Below, piece after piece: positions 46,996-57,200 of a stretch of 64,000 bases of DNA. How positions within the stretch are numbered: position 1 is the first letter of the stretch; each line of letters starts with the position of its first letter. The notes beneath the pieces are model-generated. The model was not told the DNA's origin. It saw nothing but the letters and a program-made list of their open reading frames with translations, and searched no databases. This DNA is from Aristolochia californica (taxonomy: Eukaryota > Streptophyta > Magnoliopsida > Piperales > Aristolochiaceae), in assembly GCA_029961685.1 (NCBI GenBank), contig JARWKL010000007.1:3988708-4052707 (forward strand). The letters run 5' to 3'. The position numbers and the translations under genes were made by a program.

Positions 46996-48495
46996 ATGCT
47001 TCAAATCCGTCTGATCAGAGGGGGTGCATCGTCCGAGGGTGGGGGACCGGGGGCCAAACCCTCGGCCGTCGACAACGTCACGGTGGCCTGCTCTGATCAC
47101 CTCGTCATTGCCGATCTCCCCGTCGGTAAGAGCCTCGGTTCCGTCCCGACCAACGCCGCCGTCGTCAAATCCGTCGGCCGCAGGTCCCGCCGTCTCCTCG
47201 GCGAGCGTGTGCATTTTTGTGTCCGTTGTGATTTTCCGATCGCCATCTATGGGCGCCTCAGCCCTTGCGAGCATGCCTTTTGTTTGGCTTGCGCTCGTTC
47301 CGATTCGAGCTGTTACCTTTGCGACGAGCGGATTCAGAAGATTCAGACGATTAAAATGCTGGAAGGAATCTATATCTGTGCAGCTCCCCATTGCCTTAAG
47401 TCCTTCCTAAAGAAACCGGATTTCGAAGGCCATATCCACCAAAATCATGCCCATCTCCTGCAACGATCCAATGCGGCGGCAATTGACAAGGAAGGGAACA
47501 ATACTGAGTTGCCTGCTTCTTCCTCGGCTGCAGCTGGGGCTGCTTCTGATTCTCTCCACAGTAAACAACAGTACCAGCCTCCTCTTCCTCCCGGTGATTC
47601 ACAACCCAGGCAGGCCGTTTTCTCGCCCTCTTCCAATTCTCAGCATACTTACGAGGACAAGACTCGTAGGTACCACCAGTCCAGCCCCAGAGAACCGCCA
47701 CCAGCAGCAGGGGCGCCCATGCCGAACCCGGCGTTTTATGGTCGACATCCGAACCAACCTTTGCCCTCTGAGCCGCAACGTAGCGAGAACAACCAATACC
47801 AACAGGGCTTCGACTGGCAGCCGCCCTTCAACCCCAACAACTGGTTTCCTCCTCAACATCAGAGTGTTGACTACCAGCATGGAGGCACATCTGGGCATTA
47901 TGGGAGAAATGCTGATCGGTTTCCAGACAAACATTCGGGAGTTCTGCCAGAATCTTCTCCGCTCCCAGATTACCCTCTTATGCATTCTCATCAGCAACAG
48001 CAGCAGCCCCAAAATTTTCCAGGACCTGCAAATATGAGTACTCCTGGTCCTCCTTTGATGATGCCATTTGGCTACCATCCTCCTCCTTATGTTGTAGGAG
48101 TAACTCAAATGCCTCCTTCTGAGTCTTTAGGTACGGCAGGTCAGGGGCTGACTGGGGGTTATGGGGACTCCCTGACCGATACTAAGCCTGGGGGTCCTGG
48201 GCTCCAGGGTCAGGGGAGACCATCATACTATCATGGCGATTACGGTTGGGGGCCTGGAGGAGGTAAAGCAGGGCCGGATGCCCCAATGGGTCCTGGAACT
48301 GCAGAATATAATGATGGCAAAGGTATGCTGGCGCCAATGCCCTTGCCATTTCCGCCGCCACATCCACCACTTTCTCATATAAAACAAAGCAAATTTTCAT
48401 CCTCTGGCGCTGGTGGTGTTGACATGGGTCGGGAAGGTGGTATGGGCTATGCATGGCAAAATGACATGCGAGGGTCTGGAAGTGGCCAAGACTAA
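46996..48495 (+). CDS. HAKAI: HAKAI-type RING E3 ligase / m6A writer component
   Basis: An uninterrupted 499-residue frame. The RING domain has C75, C78, C91, H93, C96, C99, C106 and C109 (VHFCVRCDFPIAIYGRLSPC and onward). A C2H2-like finger follows with C128, C133, H146 and H151. This RING-plus-finger pair is the signature of HAKAI. The rest is Pro/Gln/Gly-rich and disordered, with PPPHPPL near the end. In plants HAKAI (AT5G01160, about 360 residues) joins MTA, MTB, FIP37 and VIR in the nuclear m6A methyltransferase complex. This protein is longer through its low-complexity tail. Possible GT at 48545 and AG near 49113 hint at a 3'-UTR intron, but that is weak. The start follows a CT-rich leader and precedes a second Met only well downstream. 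Confidence 0.9.
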   Translation: MLQIRLIRGGASSEGGGPGAKPSAVDNVTVACSDHLVIADLPVGKSLGSVPTNAAVVKSVGRRSRRLLGERVHFCVRCDFPIAIYGRLSPCEHAFCLACARSDSSCYLCDERIQKIQTIKMLEGIYICAAPHCLKSFLKKPDFEGHIHQNHAHLLQRSNAAAIDKEGNNTELPASSSAAAGAASDSLHSKQQYQPPLPPGDSQPRQAVFSPSSNSQHTYEDKTRRYHQSSPREPPPAAGAPMPNPAFYGRHPNQPLPSEPQRSENNQYQQGFDWQPPFNPNNWFPPQHQSVDYQHGGTSGHYGRNADRFPDKHSGVLPESSPLPDYPLMHSHQQQQQPQNFPGPANMSTPGPPLMMPFGYHPPPYVVGVTQMPPSESLGTAGQGLTGGYGDSLTDTKPGGPGLQGQGRPSYYHGDYGWGPGGGKAGPDAPMGPGTAEYNDGKGMLAPMPLPFPPPHPPLSHIKQSKFSSSGAGGVDMGREGGMGYAWQNDMRGSGSGQD

Positions 48496-49889
48496 TGATG
48501 CAAGAAATACACTGTCCGCGATGGAGCCATCTCTCTTCTGCAACGGTTAGTTCACTGTTTCTCCTCCTTTTAAATATGAAGAAAAGAGTGTAGTTTGTGT
48601 GTGTGTGTTTTTTTTTTTTTTAGCAAATTTACTTGAGAATTCCTAGCTAATGGACCAATTTGATGATATACATAACTAAGATGAAGTGGTATATTTTTCC
48701 TTTTTCAATATTGATTACACACACAGTGACACCTGAACCCAGGACCTCACATTAATAACCCCCAAGTGGCCATTGAGCTGAAGGCCCAGTCCACAAAAAA
48801 AATAAAAAATCTAATAAAATTATAAAATCAAATATCAAAGGTGGAGAAGGAGCCTAAGGTATTTGGCCAGCATCATTCAATAAAATAAAAAACAAAGAAA
48901 AAGGAAAAGGTATGCAGCTAAGATTATAATGTTGCTCCAAAGCAAAGCCCATTGGAAACATGATACTGACAGTTAAAATGGCTAGCCGAGTATTTTCGAA
49001 AATTTCATACTTTTATGTTAAATTACTTCTCATGTAATATTGACTTCTTTCTCAACTAAATGGAACGAGCACAGAACAATACTTGCAAATTTTCTAACGA
49101 CACATGTTGGAACAGATATATCTTCAGATGAGTATGCTGTCAATCATCTTCCATACTCTGACACAATGTGTTGTTGAACTGCTATCCCTACCTACTAAGG
49201 CTTCATCATCCAGTGCTGCAGATATAAAAGCAACTTGTTTGGATCATTATGTTAAACTTTGTAAGAGGATGACATTTGTGCTTTCTGCTTAAGCCGTTCA
49301 GTCATCTGAACATCAAATTCACAATTAACACAAGGGAGCGGCCTAAACCACCTAAAACACAATGAGCAACTGCATATCATTATTCTTTGAGAGATGGTGC
49401 AATTAACTGGTGACTTTTTGAAGCTGATCTGTATTTCACTTTCTGAATGATGACTTTGACAGTGATGGCAAAACATGCCATATAGAATTAAGTTCATGTT
49501 TCTATTTATTCCGTCCAACCAGGAAGCAAATATGAAGCCTGGTAATGCAGTAAATTGCATTTTCATTAAAAAAAAGCTGCATTTTGATCTGGATGTGGGA
49601 TTCGCTATGGGTAAGTCCCTTCTACTTGTACCTTTCCAAAAAAAAAAGTCCCTTCTACTTGTATAATGAGGCTTGAGGTTTTTCTCCCTTCCCTTTGTAT
49701 TATTTTTAAGGTAAAGTTAAAAAAATAAAAGTTGACCATAGTGCACTAAAAGATAAATTTGTACCATCCAGACAAATAAGCCCTATATTATCTGCAGGAG
49801 GTTGAAAAGATCAGTGATAAAAAATGAAAGCTTAAACGATTTATTTAAGAATAATATATTAAATGGATAGTTACAAATTCCTTGAAAGA
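48496..49889. other. HAKAI 3' flank, no gene seen
   Basis: AT-rich DNA. A (GT)n run lies near 48597. The 17-bp unit GTCCCTTCTACTTGTA is repeated at about 49615 and 49648 around a poly-A run. Short frames at 49104-49292 and 49252-49566 have no recognisable content. Confidence 0.5.
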
Positions 49890-50037
49890 GGTTTTGAGAA
49901 GATGGCCAGAGTGTGAGAAAGTGCAAGAGGAAGTGAGAGAGAGTAAGAGAGGGAGTGAGAGGAAGAGAGAGAGATGTGGACTACTACGACCAAGAGGAGT
50001 TTATGAGTTTGAGGACTATGACTTGCAGCAGTAGTTG

Positions 50038-51180
50038 GATGGCAAAGATGAGCTTGAGCTGGTTTCTGTAGAAATTGAAGAGAATGAAGAGGATGATTGG
50101 CAAACTGTAGTAAGGAGAAAGAGGAAGGTAGATGGGAGAGAAAAAAAATCAACACCTGAGTCAAGAACTTCCAATACAAAGGGACTACTCTCGCAGTGGA
50201 GGATACAGGACACGACAAAAGAAAATATGTCAAGATATCCATCATCAATGGAGAAAAATGATCCTTCATCAAAATCCTCTCGAAGATTGGCACTCTTTTC
50301 CATGTAAGCAACTTTGCAATCTCAAGGACATACTGTCTGTAGCAAAGAAGTCTGGGCTGAAGACTCCCAATTTGTTATCTTTGTCTTTCATTATTGTCAA
50401 CAGAATGCAAAATAGTTCATATCTGAGGTTCTAAAGTTCTAGCTAGACTCTACATTCCCAAAACCACCTCTGATGGCTTTGATTGGAATCACTTTTTGGT
50501 AACATTCAGAGCTTTCATCCTAGAAGAACCGAGACCAGAGCCTCTTCCACTTTTCCACTCCCTGAACCATCTAATCCACCTCCATCAACAACATTCGGAT
50601 TCAAACCTGGAACCTACCCAAAACCAACCTGGAACCCACCCAAAAAAATCACAACCAACCTGGAACCACTTCATTCTGGAACCCACCCAAAACCAGTCCT
50701 ATCTCACCTTACCCACTGCCTGGCTTGACAATGGAAGAAGGCTCCTCTCCTATAGCCTAGTAGTGTCAATCAACTAGAACTTGGGGAATCTTGAACAACT
50801 TGGTGAATGGCTCTCCACTTTGGGAAACGAAATTACTCCTCATGAGTCTCCTTTCTGTGTAACAGCAAATGGGTCATCCGTGTAGCTAACTGAGAGGATT
50901 GTCATACACCTTTATCACATGGAACTCCTCCTCTTTGATCCTCTGTAGAAGCATCTTGAAATGAATCTCCACCCTTCCAACAGGTCCATGCAGCATATGG
51001 CTGAAAATCTCAGACCTTCCAATTGAGTTGTGGTATGAGTAAGTGTTTTAGAAGATAACCTCAAACTTCGGCAAGCTGGCCAAGTTGAATCAGAATACCC
51101 ACACAGAGAGAAGACTTTGCTTTACTTGGATGGATCATTCTGCCTCAACATAACATTAAAGAAACATGGATCAATCCACT
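50038..51180 (+). pseudogene. LINE ORF1-like remnant
   Basis: Begins near an acidic segment (EIEENEEDDWQTVVRRKRK) typical of the region before the nucleic-acid-binding domain of plant LINE ORF1. It continues through a Pro/Asn-rich linker and pieces such as HMELLLFDPL near 50920. Several stops and frame changes are present. Assignment rests on order and style more than on a diagnostic motif. Confidence 0.45.
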
Positions 51181-51435
51181 AGGGAATGAGGTATACTCCA
51201 CCCTCCTCCTCCAATCACATGTTCAGTGACCCCAATCCCCATGCCTCTCACATATCGCCATATGGACCCCTCTAACCACTCACATCATGATCTAATAATA
51301 TCATACTCTACCAATAGTGATTCCCAAATCACGCAAATATCATCTGATCATGATAACACTGATGTGAACAAAATTCCACCAACATCCAGACCATCAACAC
51401 TTCCCCCCAAAACATAACCTTGCTTTCAGCCTTCC

Positions 51436-52515
51436 TAGTGGGTTCATTGGAGCCCGATGGGCATACTGGTGTTTTGGGGGGTTTAGGGTTTAGGGTTTGG
51501 AAGAAGGGGACAGTTGCGTGATTTTCAATTGACGTATGTGATTGTCGATTAGTTAGCTCTGATGGAGGAATTATGAAGGGGAAAGGAAGAGAAAACAGAG
51601 AAGGAGAATTTAGAAGAAGAAGAATAGAGGAGAAAGAAGAAGGATTAGGAAGAAGAAGATAGAGAAAGATGTGAAAAGGAGAAGAAGGGGAAGAAGATGA
51701 AGAAGGGAGAAAGAGAGAAAATAGCAGGGGCATTTTATTAATTCATCTTCAAAAGCTACCTTCAATACGTTGTTATAATCAAATCCAGGAAAATAATAAT
51801 AATAATAATAATAATAATAATTATAATAATCCCAACAACAAAAAAAAAAGTCTTCCCCATTTGCAAGTTTTGGTGTGCGTGTGAATAAATCCGGACCCTG
51901 TTTATTGAGGTATTATCCAAACCCCCAAAGTTATACTTGACAGAGTCAAGTTCTCCAATAGTGGAGAGTTGGTGGAGACACTAGTATGCCCATCGGGCTC
52001 TAGTGGACTCACCAATTATGGTTGAAATTATTTTTATAATTTATTTTATTTTATTTTATCTTTAGTTTATTCTTCCTAATTTTACTGGATTTGATCAGAT
52101 ATTGATCTTATCTGTTTTGAATTTTAAAATTTTATTTTATTTTTAGTTTATCTTTATTGATTTTACTGGATTTGATAAGATATTGATCTTATCTATTTTG
52201 AATTTTAAATTTCTATTTTAGTTATTTATAGGCTGTAATAGCATGTTGAAGGTAGTTTTGAAGATGAATCAATAGAATTCCCCTACTATTTTCTTTCCTT
52301 CTCCCTTCTTCTTTTTCCTCCCCTTTTTCTTGTCCTTCTCAGGTCTTTTCTCTATCTTCTTCTTTCTCCTCTATTCTTCTTCTTCTAAATTATTCTTCTA
52401 AATTCTCCTTCTTTGTTTTCTCTTCCTTTCTCCTTCATAATTCCTTCATCAAAGCCAACTAATCGACAATTGCATATGTCAATTGAAAATTGCACATTTG
52501 TCCCTTATCACTTCC
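51436..52515. repeat. Foldback structure with ~275-bp inverted arms
   Basis: 51500-51776 is the reverse complement of 52238-52515 with scattered differences. Shared landmarks are GAAGGTAG..TTTTGAAGATGAAT, a CT-rich block, CCTTCATAATTCCT and GACAATTGCATATGTCAATT. A second inverted pair, around ATGCCCATCGGGCTC, lies at 51447-51466 and 51977-51996. The arms enclose about 460 bp with an (AAT)n microsatellite (51792-51830). The arrangement could be two LTRs of one family in opposite orientation or a true foldback element. It interrupts the LINE. Confidence 0.75.
52044..52209 (+). repeat. ~80-bp tandem duplication
   Basis: Two successive copies share TTTTACTGGATTTGATNAGA, TATTGATCTTATCT and TTTTGAATTTTAAA. 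They lie in the loop of the foldback structure, just before a TTATTTATAGG box, and may be LTR promoter sequence. Confidence 0.8.
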
Positions 52516-52924
52516 CACTCACATATACCAGAAAAACACCATCAGCACCTCAAACCCAGCTGCTGTCGCCAATACTCCCATCACAATCTTTGGTCAAATA
52601 ATGGATCACTCACCCTCTAGAAGTGACGAATCGTCCACTGGAAATCCTACTTCTTTGAAGGAAGATGAATTCGGCAACTTGAAATTCAGACGGCTATTTG
52701 ATGTCAGTGCTTACCATCGGGAGAAATAGATGGTGATAATTTTGATTTGCAACAAGATAAAGGAACAAGCTGACTGAGGAAAGGAAAAGGAATTGCTAAA
52801 GGTTTTCCAAGTTAGAAGTGAACCTCAAAACAGAAATAATGCTCATAGCCAAACTCAATTTCAAAGCCAAAAACATCATTATGATGAGGAAGCATGGAGT
52901 AAGATGACGAAGAAGAAAGGCAAG

Positions 52925-53640
52925 AAATGAAGATAGCTTCTCGGAATGTATGAGTAGGAAATCCAAGGAAAAGTGCTTCTATAAGAGACCTGCTTGCGTT
53001 GAAGAAGTCCAAGTAGTAATATTACAGGATACCAAAATTTGATCAATGCTTGACTCATTAGTTAAAGATATTTGCCCCATTTCCCAACCTGGTTGGCTTG
53101 CTCGTAACACCTGTGGAACAACAGGGAAAATTTTAGTAATCTGGGATACAACTATTCTAGAATCCATTGATAGCAATATTGGAGAATTCTCGGTTTCAAT
53201 TAAATTCAAAGACAAGACTTTTGGGACTACATTGAGCCTTAGTGGGTTTTATGGGTCGAGCAATTACAGACACCTAACCGAACTCTGGGAAGAGTTGGGC
53301 CAAGAACCTCTCAACACCATCAGGTTCAATAGCCAAGAATGTCTCCTGACTCATTGCAGGAGATTTCAACACCATCGGGTTCATTAGCAAGAAGCCCGTC
53401 CCCCCTCACCCCCTCAATCTTGTTTGTTGCATAACCTCCTCAATTTGCAAATCCAGCAATTTCATAGGAGTTTTTGGCCTTGAGGAAATCCTAGCCTCAG
53501 GAAAAACTTTCACCTAGAGTAACTCTAAAAGGAAAGCCCATCATATCCAAATTAGATCGATTCCTAAGCACTAACAATTGGCTCCAAACCTATCTAGACC
53601 TCAACCCTACTTCACGACAGAAAAGTTTCAGACCACTAGC
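52925..53640 (+). pseudogene. LINE endonuclease remnant
   Basis: Reads IASRNV, then IRDLLALKKSK and VVILQDTKI in adjacent frames. This is the start of an APE-type endonuclease of plant LINEs (family pattern ASWNVRGL..., ...LQETK). It continues with GKILVIWDTTILE and LSGFYGSSNYRHLTELWEEL. In-frame stops are present. Confidence 0.7.
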
Positions 53641-54343
53641 TGTTGTTGCTCGACACAAAGTCAAGCTTCTGGGGGCAATGGCCTTGTAGATTTGGAAACT
53701 CTTGGCTGGAGGACAAGGATTGCTGCAAGTTAATGGAGTTTTGGAGGGAAGGTTAGGGCGAAAGGGCCGATCATAGATATCATCTCCATGAAGTTGAAGA
53801 TCTTGAAAGGGAAGTTGAAGCAATGGCCGCCATCGCTCGAGCTTCGCTCTTCGCCAAGAAGGATGCTTTGCACGCAAAAATTGACTCTCTTGGGGAAGGT
53901 AGACCTCTCTCCCTCTTTGAGTTCTCTGATTGCATTACTGCATGCATCACTCTCCAAAATTTAATCAATCATGCTAGGATCAAAAGGAAAAAAATGAACT
54001 AAAGTCAAATGGTTGAAAGAAGGGGATGCAAACTCCTGATTCTTTCAATCCATTGCTTTAGCCTGCCATCGATCTAACAAAATTAACTTGTTCCAAGTCA
54101 ATGCAGAGTTAAAGTCTGACAGACAAACAATCCTTAATGAAAATTAAATCTTTTTTTTCAAGGCTCTACAAGGAAGAATGCTCAACCGCCCTTTCATTAA
54201 CCAACTCCTTTTAAGATTGCTAATTGAATCCCAACGGATAGGCTGGAGCAACCCTTTGCCTCCAAGGAACTTGAAGACACCTCAGTGATGCCTATGGCTA
54301 AGGCTTCTGATCCAGACGGTTTTAATGGGCAATGTAATAGAGT

Positions 54344-54658
54344 TGTTGAAGAGGAAATATGGAAGAGTCTTACATGACTCTCACAATAAGAAGTCTTACC
54401 GAGCCAAAATTATTATGGAAGCAGGTCTCACAGAAGAGTTTCTGTTTAAAGGTGTTTTAGTTATGTTAGTCTTCTATTTATGTTGAGTTATTTAATTATG
54501 CTAGGACTTATCTTTAAGTGTTAAAGTTTGGGTGTAATTGGGACAAGGGTAGTTTAATTGTAATTGGACTCTACTACTTTCTTCTATTATAAATAGGGGT
54601 TCATGTACTCTGATTACATCAAGTCAATAAAGTTTTTCTCTTTTCCATAAATTCAACA
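54344..54658 (+). mobile_element. Solo LTR nested in LINE
   Basis: 315 bp starting TGTTGAAGAGGAAATATGG and ending CATAAATTCAACA. It is the same family as the LTRs at 4707-5043 and 6720-7019, in the opposite orientation on the plus strand. The flanks AGAGT (54339-54343) and AGAGC (54659-54663) fit a 5-bp target duplication with one change. No internal sequence remains, as expected after LTR-LTR recombination. Confidence 0.85.
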
Positions 54659-55149
54659 AGAGCAACTTGGTGCTTCATGGCAGAAGATAGAAAAAATATT
54701 GATTGATTTACACAACTATTTCTGGATGGCAGTCTGGACACTCTGACTATTAAATATTTAAACGACACCATAGTTTTTGGGGAGAGGCTCAAAGGACCAG
54801 GTCTTCCAAATCAAAGATCTTCTTCACATTTTTGAGTTGATCTTGGGTCAGAAGATAAATTGGCAAAAGTCCTCCATTTATGGGTTCAATCTCCCTTCGG
54901 TGTAGTTAGATGCCTTAGCTTCCTGTTTTGGTTGCTCCGCAGCCTCTACTTTGGGCACTTATCTAGGCCTCTCCCTTTTCATCGGTAGAATTGCAAGGAC
55001 TCTTTGTAACCAAATAATAGAGAAGCTCCACAATCATCTCTCTAATGGAAAGGCAAGATGATTTCGAAGGTCGGGCAATTAATCCTCATCCATTCTTGTT
55101 TGTATGGTTTCCCTGCCTACCTCCTATCATTTCTCCATTGCCCAACAAG

Positions 55150-56010
55150 TTGTTGTTAAAGACATTGAAAAAATTATGAGAAGCTTCTTTTGGAAAGGCT
55201 CATAAAAAAGCTTCAAACATCACCTAGTAAAGTGGGCAGATGTTTGCAAGCCGAAGCGGCAAGGTGGACGGGGTATTGGAAGAATTAAGGAGACAATTAA
55301 TGAGACCAACAAAGCTCTTCTCACTGAATGGTGGCTTAATGTGGTTAGCAATCTCCCTTGGATTTCTCTAGTCAAAAGAAAATTAGGAGAGTTGAACGAG
55401 CTTTGGCACCTGGGAGGAGGACCTATAAGTCGTCTCTTACCCATTTGGAAGTACATCTTCAAGGCCTTCAGCCAATTCTCTCATTACATTATCTTCTTTG
55501 TTGGGAATGTGCATTGCATTCCTCCTTTTTTCAAATGCTTGGCTGCTTGAATCGCCTTCAAGCTTCACTTCCTATGCTTATTCAACTTAAACATGGAGAT
55601 CATCAGTGCTCCTCTCTGACTTGGTTGTGAACGGTTCTCTCCATAAAGCCTACTAGGGATTTCATTTCAGATGCCATCTAAATGATTTTGAAGTAGTCGA
55701 GCTTAGTAGCCTCATAGCTGATTTGGACCTAGTGATATTTCGGCCATCCTGGGGAGACAGATGTATTTGGCACCCACTAGCTGATGACACCTTCTCCCCT
55801 GTTATGCCATGTTAGCAGCTTGGTCTCTTTCAGACCCTCTAAAGATTATGTTCTTTGTTTGGAGTGCTCTCTAAAGGAAGATTCTTACAATGGTTAATCT
55901 AATTTGAAGAGGCTATTGCATCCCTTGCATCGATTGCCTCCTTTGTGGTCAGGCGGAAGAAACAATATACCATCACCTCTTGCACTGCCGATTCTCTTGG
56001 CGATTCTAGA
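55150..56010 (+). pseudogene. LINE reverse transcriptase end and zinc-binding region
   Basis: Contains IMRSFFWKGS near 55170, a standard motif after the RT domain, then KIMFFVWSAL near 55850. A Cys/His cluster follows (CIPCIDCLLCGQAEETIYHH, then LLHC), the RT zinc-binding region. Stops interrupt it. Confidence 0.75.
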
Positions 56011-56649
56011 GTGCTTTCTTTAGCCGGTTTCAGATCTTTTTGTGCCTTCCAAGCTCCTTCCCGAGCCTCATCTCCCTCAATGTAGGCCTGCATTTTCCCT
56101 TGCGTGGAAGACTATGCTGAAAGTCAGTTTAGCTTTCATTCCCTGTAGCATGTGGAGCGAGCGTAACCAGAGATGCTTTCAGCAATCCTTCCTCTTCTTG
56201 GTCAATTGCTGCTGAAAAGTTCTGTGGAAATGTTAAATAAGAGGATATAAAGAGAGAAAATGAAGAGGGAAGAAGAAGAGGAGAAGAGAGACTTCTTGAG
56301 AAGAGTCTCGTTGGGGTTTGTCCTTGACCCCCTCTTCTATTTATTAAGTGAGGTTTAGTCAAAGTAAAAAATGCCCATACTGAAGAGCACTTAAATCCTA
56401 TATCTTCCAATGTACATAATTAAATTAAATGAAACTAAGCCTATTGACATAATTAAACATGTAGAACAAGATAACTTAGACTTTAAAAAATCTACTGATG
56501 TGAAAAGACCAAAATACCCCTCAGTAGCTTTTCTAACAGTTCTTTTCCCCAAATCATCTATTGGTTGAAATCATTGAAGCTCTTTGAAGAAGTTGCAACA
56601 ATTGGTACCTGGTCTACTGGCTCTCCTCTCCCTCTTGTGCTCTAGTTAT

Positions 56650-57160
56650 TGATTTGGATCCTCCTACCCTGGGCGTTATAATCCTTAATTTTGACGGCTC
56701 CTCCTCGTTGAGCAATCCAGGTCCTTTAAGGATTGGCGGAGTGTTTAGCAATTCTAATGGGGTGGTGTTAGCCTCATACTTGGGCCCCATTGGCGTCTCC
56801 AACTCCACTTCTACTAAGTTACATGCTCTCAAACAGGGGCTCCTAATCTTCCACGGCCCGTTTCAAGGACCATTCAACATAGAAGAAGATTCCAGCAACG
56901 TTATCACTTGGTGCACCAAGCAGAAAGATCCTCCTTGGCATCATTGGAATGTATTTTATGAATTCCTAGATCTTGCAAAAAATATTGTTTGTAACTAGAC
57001 TCATGTCCATAGATCAGCTAATAGGAAAACTGATTTTCTTGCTAATGAAGGGTTTCTTTTCAATCTCATTGTTAGAGATCCCCCTCCCTGATGTTCCTCT
57101 TGTTGTTTCCTTGCCTCTGGGCTTAATTAAATGCGCTCTTCTTCTTAAAGAAAAAGATTC
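56650..57160 (+). pseudogene. LINE RNase H remnant
   Basis: Contains ILNFDGSSSLSNPGPLRIGG, the D..G start of an RNase H domain, followed by TKLHALKQGLLIF and THVHRSANRKTDFLANEG across one stop. This is the usual 3' domain of plant L1 elements. Confidence 0.75.
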
Positions 57161-57200
57161 CTTGTGAAAGAGAGACTTATTCGATGATTGGAATTTAGTG

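Larger units (their letters stand above)
49890..57200 (+). mobile_element. Large dead L1-type LINE with nested insertions
   Basis: Order of remnants: ORF1-like (50038-51180), a foldback insertion (51436-52515), linker (52530-52920), endonuclease (52925-53640), RT start (53690-54340), a solo LTR (54344-54658), RT end (54660-55700), RT zinc-binding region (55790-56010) and RNase H (56650-57160). Stops and frameshifts occur throughout. No poly(A) tail or target duplication is clear. It lies between HAKAI and the NDR kinase. Confidence 0.8.

Noticed and set aside
47024..48454. Several long alternative frames inside the HAKAI gene
   Set aside because: They overlap the frame with clear RING and zinc-finger residues and show no domains.
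48715..48790. tRNA-like or SINE-like sequence near the CCTGAACCCAGGACC motif
   Set aside because: No A/B box pair with correct spacing and no cloverleaf could be drawn.
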